In this document: positions 7,126 through 15,707 of the stretch, piece by piece
Layout: every line of letters starts with the position of its first letter
How positions within the stretch are numbered: the first letter of the stretch is position 1
Assembly (NCBI GenBank): GCA_964473155.1
Contig: CAYYNT010000071.1
Span: forward strand, 1-22,710
Origin: JAJFUG01 sp964473155
GTDB lineage: Bacteria > Gemmatimonadota > Glassbacteria > GWA2-58-10
Length of the DNA stretch: 22,710 bases
Reading direction: 5' to 3'
The notes under the pieces: model-generated
What the model saw: the letters and a program-made list of their open reading frames with translations, nothing else
The model's database searches: none
Told to the model about the DNA's origin: nothing
Made by a program: the position numbers and the translations under genes

Positions 7126-8457
7126 ATGAACGCTGTATTGATTGGAATGCGCAGTTTTCTGCGAAATATGCATCCGGTCAAGCTTGTCTTTCTTGGTTAC
7201 ATTTCATACATCGTTACAGGCTGGCTGCTGCTTTGCCTTCCATTTACGATGTATACAGGCGTCAGCACCCTCGATAACCTGTTCATAGCAACTTCAGCCG
7301 TATCGACAACCGGTCTCGCTACGACAAGCGTTTCTGGCAGTTATACTTTCGCCGGCCAATTCCTGATCATGGCGCTGATTCAGCTCGGTGGCATAGGTTA
7401 TATGACTTTCAGTTCATTTGTAATCCTGGCGCAGAAGAAAACGCTTTCCGGGAAACGTTCCGAGATTTCGGAAGCAGTGTTTTCGCTCCCGAAAACTTTC
7501 GTCGTGGAAAAATTCATCCGGAGCGTAATCATTTTCACCTTTGTAATAGAACTGGCGGGAGCGGCTGCCCTCTATCCGATCTTCAGGACTGCTGGAGTTG
7601 AAACACCGCTCTGGAGCGCAATTTTTCATAGTGTTTCCTCGTTCTGCACAGCGGGTTTCGGTCTTTACGACAACAGCTTTGAATGTTTCACAGATAATTT
7701 CTGGCTTAATTTTATCGTCGCCGTGCTCAGCTATCTCGGTGCGGTCGGATTCATAGTCTGCGTTGACGTTTATCGAAGGCTGACCGCCAAGACCGACTGC
7801 ATGACTCTTACTTCGCGGATTATCCTTTGGACCACTTTCTGGATGACCGTAACCGGCACCGCCGTGATATTCCTGTCCGAAACTTCAATCAGCGCCATGC
7901 CGCCATACGAAAGGCTGATGGCAGCTTTCTTCCAGGCCATGAGCGCCATGACAACTGTGGGATTCAATTCCGTGGGGATCGGAGCACTATCCCAAGCGAC
8001 CCTGATGCTGCTGACCATTCTGATGGTTATCGGAGCTTCTCCCTCCGGGACAGGCGGAGGCCTGAAAACCACCACCTTTTCAGCATTTCTCGGCCTCATG
8101 CGCAGCACAATAATCGGGCGTAAAGAAGTTACGTTCTGGGGAAAACCCATTCCCGAGGAAAGGATTCAAACTGCCGTGGCCAGCCTCGGGTTCTATCTCG
8201 CGTGTCTGCTTATCGGCGCTTTTATTCTGACTCTGACAGAGCCACAGGCTTTCGAGAAAATTCTCTTCGAGGCTGCCTCGGCGCTCGGTACAGTCGGTTT
8301 AAGCACAGGGATTACATCCTCCCTTACCGTTCTTGGTAAAATCATTGTAATCCTGTTGATGTTTGTAGGCCGTCTGGGTCCGCTCTCTTTCGGCATGGCC
8401 CTGACATTCCGTCCAAACGCTTCAGAGCGCGATTCGGACAACGACCTCGCGGTATAA
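7126..8457 (+). CDS. ktrB: TrkH/KtrB family potassium uptake subunit
   Basis: A 443-residue polytopic inner-membrane protein forming the K+-translocating channel of Trk/Ktr systems. The four pore-loop filter segments are visible: STTG (60-63), CTAGFG (174-179), TTVGFN (276-281) and GTVGLSTG (388-395). The conserved loop GTGGGLKTTTF is at 308-318, and the C-terminus carries VGRLGPLSFGMAL. Length and absence of extra N-terminal helices fit the KtrB branch better than E. coli TrkH. Start choice: the ATG at 7126 has GAGG 9 bases upstream; the longer GTG form at 7066 would add about 20 polar residues with no good binding site. The regulatory partner KtrA/TrkA, an RCK-domain protein, is not in the window. 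It ends at a shared bidirectional terminator. Confidence 0.92.
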   Translation: MNAVLIGMRSFLRNMHPVKLVFLGYISYIVTGWLLLCLPFTMYTGVSTLDNLFIATSAVSTTGLATTSVSGSYTFAGQFLIMALIQLGGIGYMTFSSFVILAQKKTLSGKRSEISEAVFSLPKTFVVEKFIRSVIIFTFVIELAGAAALYPIFRTAGVETPLWSAIFHSVSSFCTAGFGLYDNSFECFTDNFWLNFIVAVLSYLGAVGFIVCVDVYRRLTAKTDCMTLTSRIILWTTFWMTVTGTAVIFLSETSISAMPPYERLMAAFFQAMSAMTTVGFNSVGIGALSQATLMLLTILMVIGASPSGTGGGLKTTTFSAFLGLMRSTIIGRKEVTFWGKPIPEERIQTAVASLGFYLACLLIGAFILTLTEPQAFEKILFEAASALGTVGLSTGITSSLTVLGKIIVILLMFVGRLGPLSFGMALTFRPNASERDSDNDLAV

Positions 8458-8486
8458 CCAAAGTCACCGAACAGGTTATTGAATAA

Positions 8487-8517
8487 GAAAGGCCGGGGAA
8501 AGCAACCCCGGCCTTTC
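8487..8517. terminator. Bidirectional terminator between converging genes
   Basis: A perfect 12-base-pair stem (GAAAGGCCGGGG with its complement at 8506-8517) and a 7-base loop lie between the ends of the KtrB gene (8457) and the leftward transglutaminase-like gene (8551). The stem is bounded by A-rich and T-rich sequence on both strands, so it can serve both genes. Confidence 0.85.
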
Positions 8518-8550
8518 ATTGTCTCAAAGGCTTTTAATATTTTACTCTTT

Positions 8551-10344
8551 TCACTTCGCCCTATCCGCGGTGCGAAAGCTGAAAATCCCGCTCCAGGGAC
8601 CGGCGGCGCCCCGGCTGTCCCTGGCGCGCACTTTCCAGTAGTAAGTCGTGCCGGGATTAAGGAAGCTTTCCGGCGTCTTCCACTCCGCCGTGGCTGATCC
8701 GACATTGCGGTACAGGCTGGGCGAGAGCGGCCAGCGGCAGTCCGGCCTGAGGCTCACCAGCACTTGATAATCGGCGATGCTGTCGGACTGGTCCGGGTCA
8801 AGAGCCGGTTTCCATTTGAGAACAGGGGCCAGAGTTTTTATCTCGCCGCTCACCAGGGCTTCTTTCACCACCTCGGGTGCATGGTTGCCGCTCACCTCGC
8901 GCCAGGTATGAGTTATCCGCACCCGATGAGGGCCTTTCGCGCCATCGCGGTAGCGCACCACGTTACGGCCCAGGCTCAGGGCCGGAAGGCTGTGCGGCGA
9001 AACCTGCAGGTCAGTCACCGAGCGGAAGCCATCCACCCCGGACTGGCTGTTGCTCTCCGCCCGGCCCTTGAAATTGAACACCATGGCATAGCGGTAGAGC
9101 GGTTCGGATTTGAGAATCACCGGATTCAGGTCCAGCTCGATGTCCTGAACGCCCGAACCCCACTCCCAGTTGTACAGTCTTTCACCCTCGCCGCCGCCGG
9201 AAAAGCTGACCGCCGCCATCTCGCCGTTCTCTCCGCCCTTGACCAGCCGGCAGAAAAACCGACCGCCCACCACCGGCCAGGGTGTGCTGATATGCAGGCT
9301 GGCCCGCGAGGGACGGTTGTACAGCACTCGATCCTGAAGGTAAAGCGGGTGAAGCGCCGGACTCTGCCCGTCCTGCCCTCGCGTGGCGGCGTTCTCCCCG
9401 ATCTCTATATACGGCAGAAGGTCGATTTTCGACAGGTCCGGCTCCCAGATCAACTGGCCGTTGGCATAAGCCTGCGGAGCCAGCGGATCGGCATCCGGGG
9501 ATTCGAAACGTCCCAGACGCGGCTCCCACCAGCGCACGAGAGTTTCGCCCGGTTTCAGCCGCATCGACATGTTGTAGTCCTTGCGGTTCTCGAAATCGTA
9601 ACCGTCGGAAATCCAGTTGTTCTTCTCGGTTATCAGATAGCGCACGAACTGGATGTTACGTCCCGGCGGGTCGGCCGGGCGCTCCCAGGGATCGCGGGGA
9701 TGGATCGTGCGCTCGATAAGCCATTTGTCTTTCTGCAACTCCTCCATACTGGCCACAGTGCGGTTATCGCGGCCCAGGTAGAACACTTTCACGTTCCCGT
9801 CCAGCATGTGCCATTTACCGTCCCAGAACACCTCGCTCACCGTATGCCCGGCTATCTCCCAGACACGCGCCTCTATCCCGGCCGCCCGGCAGAGCGCCTT
9901 GATCCAGCTCGCGGTGTGGCCGCAGATTCCGTAGCCGTAACCGTTCATCGCCCGGACCGGTTGCAACGAGCTGTCATCGTGCGGCGAACGCTGGAAACGC
10001 TTCCAGTGCACCCACTCCCAGATCGCCATGGCCTTTTCCTCGTCCGTGACACAGCCCTCGGTGATCTCGCGTACCATGGATCCGGTATCGAACCAGTCAT
10101 ACTTGCCGTTGACAGTTATCCAGGGGTCCTCCACCGGGGAATCGCCCAGGTTCTCGATCCTTATCTCCACGTTCCGCGGGTCGAGCGTGCCGCCCACGTT
10201 TATCTCGTACTCGTCCTGGCCCGTGATTATCTCGCGGCTGAATGTTTTCAGCTCGCCCGCGGGTTCATCCGCGGCAAAAACGATCTGGAATGACATCAGA
10301 CCGAGCGCCGCAGTCAGCGCGGCCAGTGCGGTTTTAAGGCTCAT
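8551..10344 (-). CDS. Exported transglutaminase-like protein with C-terminal fibronectin type III-like domain
   Basis: A 597-residue protein with a Sec signal (about 1-25, ending in QIVFAADE). The transglutaminase-like core shows a Cys-His-Asp triad: Cys141 in GYGICGHTASW, His167 in IAGHTVSEV and Asp182 in WHMLDGN. Bacterial members act as peptidases, amidases or cross-linkers. The middle (about 200-480) is Trp/Tyr-rich and probably beta-structured, with no recognised domain. The last 95 residues (about 500-594) resemble a fibronectin type III module: APVLKWKPALDPD, then TTYYWKVRARDSRG. Such modules usually space or bind in secreted carbohydrate-active or surface proteins. GGAGG lies 5 bases before the ATG. 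The Fic gene ends 101 bp upstream on the same strand. The substrate is unknown. Confidence 0.88.
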   Translation of the reverse strand: MSLKTALAALTAALGLMSFQIVFAADEPAGELKTFSREIITGQDEYEINVGGTLDPRNVEIRIENLGDSPVEDPWITVNGKYDWFDTGSMVREITEGCVTDEEKAMAIWEWVHWKRFQRSPHDDSSLQPVRAMNGYGYGICGHTASWIKALCRAAGIEARVWEIAGHTVSEVFWDGKWHMLDGNVKVFYLGRDNRTVASMEELQKDKWLIERTIHPRDPWERPADPPGRNIQFVRYLITEKNNWISDGYDFENRKDYNMSMRLKPGETLVRWWEPRLGRFESPDADPLAPQAYANGQLIWEPDLSKIDLLPYIEIGENAATRGQDGQSPALHPLYLQDRVLYNRPSRASLHISTPWPVVGGRFFCRLVKGGENGEMAAVSFSGGGEGERLYNWEWGSGVQDIELDLNPVILKSEPLYRYAMVFNFKGRAESNSQSGVDGFRSVTDLQVSPHSLPALSLGRNVVRYRDGAKGPHRVRITHTWREVSGNHAPEVVKEALVSGEIKTLAPVLKWKPALDPDQSDSIADYQVLVSLRPDCRWPLSPSLYRNVGSATAEWKTPESFLNPGTTYYWKVRARDSRGAAGPWSGIFSFRTADRAK

Positions 10345-10445
10345 GACAGCCTCCGGGCAAGGAAGTGGCGGAATACGCTGTAATTGCAGGATGGATGAAA
10401 AGTTGCTACAGGGAATTAAAAGAACCGCAGGTGCTGTGTCAAGGC

Positions 10446-11624
10446 TTAAGGCAATCCTTTGATCTGAGGCAGGGATTTCATTTTCCGGAGAAAGTCGGTT
10501 TCAGTAATCTGTCTGGGCCACTCCAAATTAATTCTGACAAACGGATAATCTTCCTTGTCATAATCCAGGCTGACGGCTCCCAGCGAATCCAATCCTAAAA
10601 TGTCCCTGATAAAAGCCTTCCCACCGTTTTTAAGGTTTGAGTACTCTGAGAGCATCTTTTTAAGCAATTCATGTAAATCCCACGTTTCCTCTTCGAGAAG
10701 AACCTTAAGAATCTCGATCTGCCTTTTTGCGATTACTCTTTTTCGTGGTGTTTCGAGCTTACCGAAAAGGTCATGCATCATGTTACGGAAAATCGCTTTG
10801 CTTATATTACGATTAACCTCGCGCATCAAACGTTTGACTTGCAAGGTGAGTCCCTGTAATCCGTATACCAGGAACGGAGTGATATCGTGCCCGTTGGCGT
10901 GAGACTCGGACAAAGCCTTGAGGTAGTTGATCTTTTCGTCGTAGTAATAATTCGACATCGAGATGAAACAAGCATCCCGCAGCCCGGCCCGTTGCAGCAG
11001 CAGGGCCTCCAGCGCACGAGCGGTGCGGCCGTTGCCATCCAGAAACGGGTGCATGGATGCGAAATGGTAATGTGCGGCAAAGGCTTGGACAACCGGAGAG
11101 TGGTCCCGAAAAACCGTCTGAATGGCCCGCACGTATTCCGAGAAGGCCTGGGCGCAGTCATCTCCACCATTCACTCCGCGGTGCCTCGGTTGACCGAAAT
11201 TTACATTTTCATCGAAGCCACGCAGAACTCCCGGCCTACAATGATCGTCATCCGCTCCAGTGACAATGTGGTGGTGAATCTCTTCCAGGAGAATTCCATC
11301 AATGGGCCGATCAGAAGGGATTGAAGCAATCCAGCGGTAGGTGATAGCCGCGGCGTGGGCCTGCCTCTGTGAACGGGTGAAAAGTGCATCGGGCGTACTT
11401 CGCAAAGCTTCATCCAGTTCGCCTTCGGTAAAATCGGCGCCCTCGATTCGTGATGTACCAGCAATTTCTCGTTTCAATTCAATGTTCTGAAGGCTGTCCA
11501 CCCATGACTTCTGATACGGCACAGACTGAAGGGCCATTATCGCGGCCTGTGCTTCAACCAGACATGGCAAGACTTTTTCAAGATCATACTTGATCCAGTT
11601 TTCTGGTTTGCGGTAGTGTATCAT
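10446..11624 (-). CDS. Fic/DOC family protein with N-terminal inhibitory motif
   Basis: A 392-residue Fic protein; the family transfers AMP (less often other phosphate-linked groups) onto hydroxyl side chains of target proteins. The full active-site motif HPFLDGNGR is present (near residues 192-200) with its catalytic His. An N-terminal TSRIEG (near 57-62) matches the (S/T)xxxE(G/N) inhibitory helix, so this is a self-inhibited class II type rather than one needing a separate antitoxin. The C-terminal third (about 260-392) is helical, resembles winged-helix tails seen in long Fic proteins, and may bind DNA or targets. ATG at 11624 has GGGAGG 4 bases upstream; a GTG at 11627 would add one residue. 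Base composition is noticeably less GC-rich than both neighbours, suggesting transfer. Confidence 0.92.
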   Translation of the reverse strand: MIHYRKPENWIKYDLEKVLPCLVEAQAAIMALQSVPYQKSWVDSLQNIELKREIAGTSRIEGADFTEGELDEALRSTPDALFTRSQRQAHAAAITYRWIASIPSDRPIDGILLEEIHHHIVTGADDDHCRPGVLRGFDENVNFGQPRHRGVNGGDDCAQAFSEYVRAIQTVFRDHSPVVQAFAAHYHFASMHPFLDGNGRTARALEALLLQRAGLRDACFISMSNYYYDEKINYLKALSESHANGHDITPFLVYGLQGLTLQVKRLMREVNRNISKAIFRNMMHDLFGKLETPRKRVIAKRQIEILKVLLEEETWDLHELLKKMLSEYSNLKNGGKAFIRDILGLDSLGAVSLDYDKEDYPFVRINLEWPRQITETDFLRKMKSLPQIKGLP

Positions 11625-11776
11625 CACTCCTCCCGCTTTAATTTTATTTCACTCTCATTTCCCGATGAACAATTATTATCTTATTTTATTTTAAATCATT
11701 GTGTATAATTTTTCCATAGCAATTGAGATTCCACTTCACTTTTGTTGCATTCTGATATACTCAATTAAAACAGAAA

Positions 11777-11804
11777 GGGCGCAGAGGTTTTTATCTCCGC
11801 GCCC
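11777..11804 (-). terminator. Rho-independent terminator of the MFS-HEAT gene
   Basis: Arms 11777-11786 and 11795-11804 pair over 10 bases with an 8-base loop. The single mismatch (A11783 with C11798) becomes a G-U wobble in minus-strand RNA, and a T-rich tail follows in that direction. It lies 35 bases after the stop of the leftward transporter gene. Confidence 0.8.
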
Positions 11805-11838
11805 GGATTTACGGTCAGGTTCAATCCGTTAAACTGGA

Positions 11839-14121
11839 TTACTGGCCTTCATTTTTGTTCTCAAACCGCTCCAGCAGAAGGTACCCGGCCAGGGCCATGA
11901 ACGCGAAACGCAGGCGTGGCGGCGCCTCGCGCACCAGACGCGAATCCTCGCGCAGAAGCACCTCCAGGTGGCGCTCCTTGTCCCCGCCGAACGAGGCCAC
12001 CCTGTGCAGCAGGGCGATCAGCTTCCCGGGAGCTTCGCGGGTCATGGCGGCGGTCTCGGCCATGGCCGAGCGCACCAGCGCCGCATCGTCCTCCTGCACG
12101 GCCTCTCCCAGTTCCACCAGGCCTTTTTCCAGCTCGTGGGCCAGGACATCCAGCCCCTGCTGGGCGCTGCGGTTGTACAGAGTCATCAGGCGGAAATGCG
12201 CCTCCTGTCTGCCGAGGAGGGCGAACACCGCGTGCATGATCTCATCCAGTTCGGCGGACAGCATCAGCGGATTGAGTTTCTCCAGCAGCAGGGTGACGTT
12301 GCCCCGCTCGCCCATGTGGTAGATCGCCCGCGCGCCGTGGATAGTGAGCCGCGGGTTGTAGGTCAGCCTGAATATCTCCCTGATCCGCCCGTAACTCTGG
12401 CTGTCGCCCATCTGAGCCAGGGCCAGCATGGCCTTGCCCTCGAGGAAGAAGTCGTTCGAATGCAGACTTTCGCGCAGGGTGGTGACCGCCTCGCTCACCC
12501 GGTGCTTGCCTAAAATCTCCGCCGCCATCCAGGCGGTCGAAAATTCACCGTCTTTCACCTCCTCTATCAGCCGCCAGGCGGTCTCCGGGCCGAACTCGAT
12601 GCGGTCCAGGGCTTCCAACGCCGCGGTGCGAAGGGTGAAAAGCGGGCTGTCCAGGTATTCGAGCAGGGTGCGTTCGCTGACCTCGCTGCGCAGGTCGCCC
12701 AGACGGTCGATCAGCTCGTGGGTGCGGTCAAGCTCGGGGGTCTCGGCAAGCTCCTGCACGCTCATCAGGGCGCGCCAGTCCCGCACGCTGAACATCATGC
12801 CCAGCACCTCCCGCACCCGCCTCTCGGACAGCGGTTTAAGCCGCAGAACCACTCCCAGCCCGGCCAGTGCGGCCACGATCACCAGGGCGAAATAGGTGTG
12901 GTATATTTCCATGCCGGTAAAGCCCAGACGGGCCAGGGTTTCGAGCACGCCACCGCCCAGGAACGTGCCGACCAGGCCGGCCGCGGCCCCCTGCAGCACC
13001 AGGATCAGCACGGAGATATTGAGTACGCTCTCACGGCTGGCCGTGTTCAGGAAATAGTGCGACAGCGCGATCTGAAGGCTCACCGTGCAGAACCCGGCGA
13101 AGAAAAACAGCGCGCCGGTGTAGAAATGGTTCAGCCGCTCCGGGGAGACCGCCCAGAGCAGCGCCACCAGGGCGAAACCCAGCAGGTTGATTATCATCAC
13201 CGGCCGCGGCCCGGAGCGGTCGATCAGCAGCGAATTGAGGTAACTGGCAGCCACCATGCCCAGCACCTGGAGCACGACAAAAATCAGGGCCATGCGGTCG
13301 GCTATCTGGTAGCCGTTCTTCACCGTGAGCACCTGGAACGGCACCACGAGCTGAATCACGCTGGATACCGCGGCCCAGGCCAGGATCAGCTTGAGCAGAC
13401 GGCGGTCGGCGTAGAGCAGCGAGAACGCCTTTAGCATGGGCACGCGGCTGGACAGTTTCGGCCCGTTGGATTCCGGGATGGCCCACATGATCGCCGAGGA
13501 GATCATCCCCAGCACGGTGCCGGTGGCCACCACCACCTGGAAATGCCCGAAACCCGGCTTCGCGCCCAGCCAGAAACTGACCGCGACCAGCATGGCCAGC
13601 ATCCCGATATAGAACGAGAACTGCCACTGCCCGATGAACCGTCCGCGATCCTCGGGGCCGGTCATGTCGTTGATCAGAATGTTTTCCGCCGCCAGGCCCA
13701 TGGCCCGGAAAGCGAAAAACACGAAAGCCGCTGTCAGAAGGAACGCAAGTCCAAGACTGGGCGAAAACCTGGTCCAGACCACGGGGGCGAGAATGAAAGT
13801 AGCCGCAGTCAGGTTGCGCAGCGACCAGCAGACGCTGTAGGTGCGCGCCGCGCCCCAGCGCCCCACCATCAGCTTGCCCAGGAGGATGAATCCCATGGTC
13901 AGGTAGACGTAACTCGAAAGCAGGCCCACCTGGAAATCGTTCGCTCCCAGTTTCAGGGCGAACAGCACCAGCACGCTCTCGGCCAGAAGAGCATAGGACA
14001 GGGCGTTGATAGTCGAAAAGGACAGGAAACGGCGCTGGGCCGTGGTTTTCTGCACGCGCGACAAACGTTCTGGAAAAACTCTGGACATCTTTGCATCACC
14101 GCTTTCAAAAGGTTCAAACAT
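11839..14121 (-). CDS. MFS transporter fused to a C-terminal HEAT-like repeat domain
   Basis: A 760-residue protein. Residues about 33-428 hold some 12 hydrophobic segments of the major facilitator type, with the charged loop GPEDRGRFIGQW (155-166) and IDRSGPRP (300-307) at places typical of MFS inter-helix loops. After a short basic linker (RRVREVLG) the remaining roughly 310 residues are soluble and helical. They contain HEAT-like units such as SPLFTLRTAALEALDRI (492-508), FSTAWMAAEILGKH (527-540), EGKAMLALAQMGD (561-573) and TIHGARAIYHMGE (593-605). MFS permeases are usually about 400-450 residues, so the tail is extra and probably cytoplasmic, for partner binding or regulation. Two starts are possible (14121 or 14088); GAGGAA nearly touches the first. 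A good promoter lies at 14155-14183. Substrate unknown. Confidence 0.88.
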   Translation of the reverse strand: MFEPFESGDAKMSRVFPERLSRVQKTTAQRRFLSFSTINALSYALLAESVLVLFALKLGANDFQVGLLSSYVYLTMGFILLGKLMVGRWGAARTYSVCWSLRNLTAATFILAPVVWTRFSPSLGLAFLLTAAFVFFAFRAMGLAAENILINDMTGPEDRGRFIGQWQFSFYIGMLAMLVAVSFWLGAKPGFGHFQVVVATGTVLGMISSAIMWAIPESNGPKLSSRVPMLKAFSLLYADRRLLKLILAWAAVSSVIQLVVPFQVLTVKNGYQIADRMALIFVVLQVLGMVAASYLNSLLIDRSGPRPVMIINLLGFALVALLWAVSPERLNHFYTGALFFFAGFCTVSLQIALSHYFLNTASRESVLNISVLILVLQGAAAGLVGTFLGGGVLETLARLGFTGMEIYHTYFALVIVAALAGLGVVLRLKPLSERRVREVLGMMFSVRDWRALMSVQELAETPELDRTHELIDRLGDLRSEVSERTLLEYLDSPLFTLRTAALEALDRIEFGPETAWRLIEEVKDGEFSTAWMAAEILGKHRVSEAVTTLRESLHSNDFFLEGKAMLALAQMGDSQSYGRIREIFRLTYNPRLTIHGARAIYHMGERGNVTLLLEKLNPLMLSAELDEIMHAVFALLGRQEAHFRLMTLYNRSAQQGLDVLAHELEKGLVELGEAVQEDDAALVRSAMAETAAMTREAPGKLIALLHRVASFGGDKERHLEVLLREDSRLVREAPPRLRFAFMALAGYLLLERFENKNEGQ

Positions 14122-14154
14122 TTCCTCGCCACTGAAACAGAAACATATGGATCA

Positions 14155-14183
14155 AAAATACTACATTGAGCGCTTTTTTTCAA
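14155..14183 (-). promoter_or_regulatory. Sigma-70-type promoter for the MFS-HEAT gene
   Basis: Reading leftward, TTGAAA (14183-14178) is followed after exactly 17 bases by TATTTT (14160-14155). Transcription would start near 14148, about 27 bases before the first candidate start codon at 14121. Confidence 0.5.
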
Positions 14184-14234
14184 ATCCGCGCCTTGACGGC
14201 TGTCCGGAATGCATCGCGCAGGATGCGCCCGCGG

Positions 14235-14263
14235 TTGACTTAACGGCATAATCAGTTTAAATT
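14235..14263 (+). promoter_or_regulatory. Candidate promoter for glycyl-tRNA synthetase
   Basis: TTGACT (14235-14240) is followed after 17 bases by TAAATT (14258-14263). It faces the synthetase gene, with a leader of about 60 bases. No T-box leader features are recognisable in that short leader. Confidence 0.4.
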
Positions 14264-14331
14264 TCAACGTTTAATTTCAGGCATATAAAATATTTGAATT
14301 CTGTCAATAAAAATTGACCTGGAGCAACTCA

Positions 14332-15657
14332 ATGGCTGGCAAGCAGATCGAATCGGTGATGGACAAGCTGGTGAGCCTGTGCAAACGGCGCGGGTTTATC
14401 TTCCAGAGCAGCGAGATATACGGCGGGCTGAACTCATGCTGGGACTACGGCCCGCTGGGCGTGGAGCTCAAGCGCAACATCAAGGATTTCTGGTGGGACT
14501 GGATGACCCGCCGCCGGGATGACATAGAGGGCCTGGACGCCTCGATCCTGATGAGCCCGCGGGTCTGGGAGGCCAGCGGCCACGTCAGCGGCTTCACCGA
14601 TCCCCTGGTCGACTGCAAGAACTGCAAGCAGCGCTTCCGCGCCGACCAGATACCCAACGTAAAGGTCTGCCCGGCCTGCGGCAAGGAAACGCTGACCGAG
14701 GCGCGCCAGTTCAACCTGATGTTCAAGACCTTCATGGGGCCGGTGGAGGAGGCGGCAAGCCAGATATACCTTCGCCCCGAGACCGCCCAGGGCATCTATG
14801 TCAATTTCCTGAACGTACAGACCGCCATGCGGCGCAAGGTCCCGTTCGGGATAGCCCAGATCGGCAAGGCGTTCCGCAACGAAATCACCCCCGGCAATTT
14901 CATTTTCCGCACCCGCGAGTTCGAGCAGATGGAGATGCAGTTCTTCATCAAGCCGGGCACCGAGGAGGAATGGTTCGAGAGCTGGAAAGCGGACCGGATG
15001 GAATACTACAAGGCCCTGGGTCTCAACCCTGAAAAGCTGCGCTTCCATCCGCATGGCCCGGGCGAGCTGGCGCATTACGCCAAGGCCGCAGCCGACATCG
15101 AGTTCGAGTTCCCGTTCGGCTGGCAGGAACTGGAGGGCATCCACAACCGCACGGATTTCGACCTCAAGCGCCACAACGAATACAGCGGCAAGGAAACGCT
15201 GAGCTATTTCGATGAGACCACCAGCGAGCGCTTTGTCCCCTATGTGATCGAGACCTCGGCCGGGTGCGACCGCACGCTGCTCACGCTGTTGGCCGGCGGC
15301 TACGATGAGGAGGAGGATCGCGTGGTGCTGCGCCTGTCACCGAAGATCGCGCCGATAAAGGCGGGGGTGTTCCCGCTGGTCAAGAAAGAGGGCATGGTCG
15401 AGGCGGCCCAGGACGTTTACGAGCGCCTGCGCAAGAAACACCGTGTCTTCTACGACGTTTCCGGCTCGATAGGACGGCGCTACCGCCGGATGGACGAGGC
15501 CGGGACGCCGCTGGGGATCACATCCGACGGTCAGACGCTGGAAGACAACACCGTCACGATCCGTGAGCGCGACTCCATGGCCCAGCACAGGGTGAAAATC
15601 GACGAGGTCGCGGCCTGGGTCGACCGGTTCATAGAAAATGGATCATCCGTGGCCTGA
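14332..15657 (+). CDS. glyS: Glycyl-tRNA synthetase, dimeric (alpha2) type
   Basis: A 441-residue class II aminoacyl-tRNA synthetase that charges tRNA-Gly with glycine in the cytoplasm. It is the single-chain dimeric form found in archaea, eukaryotes and part of the bacteria, not the alpha2beta2 form. Visible features are YGGLNSCWDYGPLGVELKRN near the N-terminus and a probable zinc site, CKNC (95-98) and CPAC (113-116). Motif 2 is RNEITPGNFIFRTREFEQME (about 182-201), and a C-terminal anticodon-binding domain contains SIGRRYRRMDEAGTPLGIT. GGAG at 14321-14324 sits 7 bases before ATG 14332; an in-frame TTG at 14314 precedes this site and is rejected. A nitrilase-like gene follows 50 bp downstream without a clear terminator. 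Confidence 0.96.
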   Translation: MAGKQIESVMDKLVSLCKRRGFIFQSSEIYGGLNSCWDYGPLGVELKRNIKDFWWDWMTRRRDDIEGLDASILMSPRVWEASGHVSGFTDPLVDCKNCKQRFRADQIPNVKVCPACGKETLTEARQFNLMFKTFMGPVEEAASQIYLRPETAQGIYVNFLNVQTAMRRKVPFGIAQIGKAFRNEITPGNFIFRTREFEQMEMQFFIKPGTEEEWFESWKADRMEYYKALGLNPEKLRFHPHGPGELAHYAKAAADIEFEFPFGWQELEGIHNRTDFDLKRHNEYSGKETLSYFDETTSERFVPYVIETSAGCDRTLLTLLAGGYDEEEDRVVLRLSPKIAPIKAGVFPLVKKEGMVEAAQDVYERLRKKHRVFYDVSGSIGRRYRRMDEAGTPLGITSDGQTLEDNTVTIRERDSMAQHRVKIDEVAAWVDRFIENGSSVA

Positions 15658-15707
15658 ACAGGGCGGTTTTCTTTCTTAACTTTCTTAAGCCGGTCTCGGA
15701 TCCATAT

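Noticed and set aside
8764..10293. 509-codon rightward open frame opposite the transglutaminase-like gene
   Set aside because: Antisense shadow. The other strand has a signal peptide, catalytic triad and ribosome binding site; this frame has none of these.
11201..11640. Toxin-antitoxin pair around the Fic gene
   Set aside because: No small gene with a ribosome binding site sits before or after it, and the inhibitory motif is inside the Fic protein itself.
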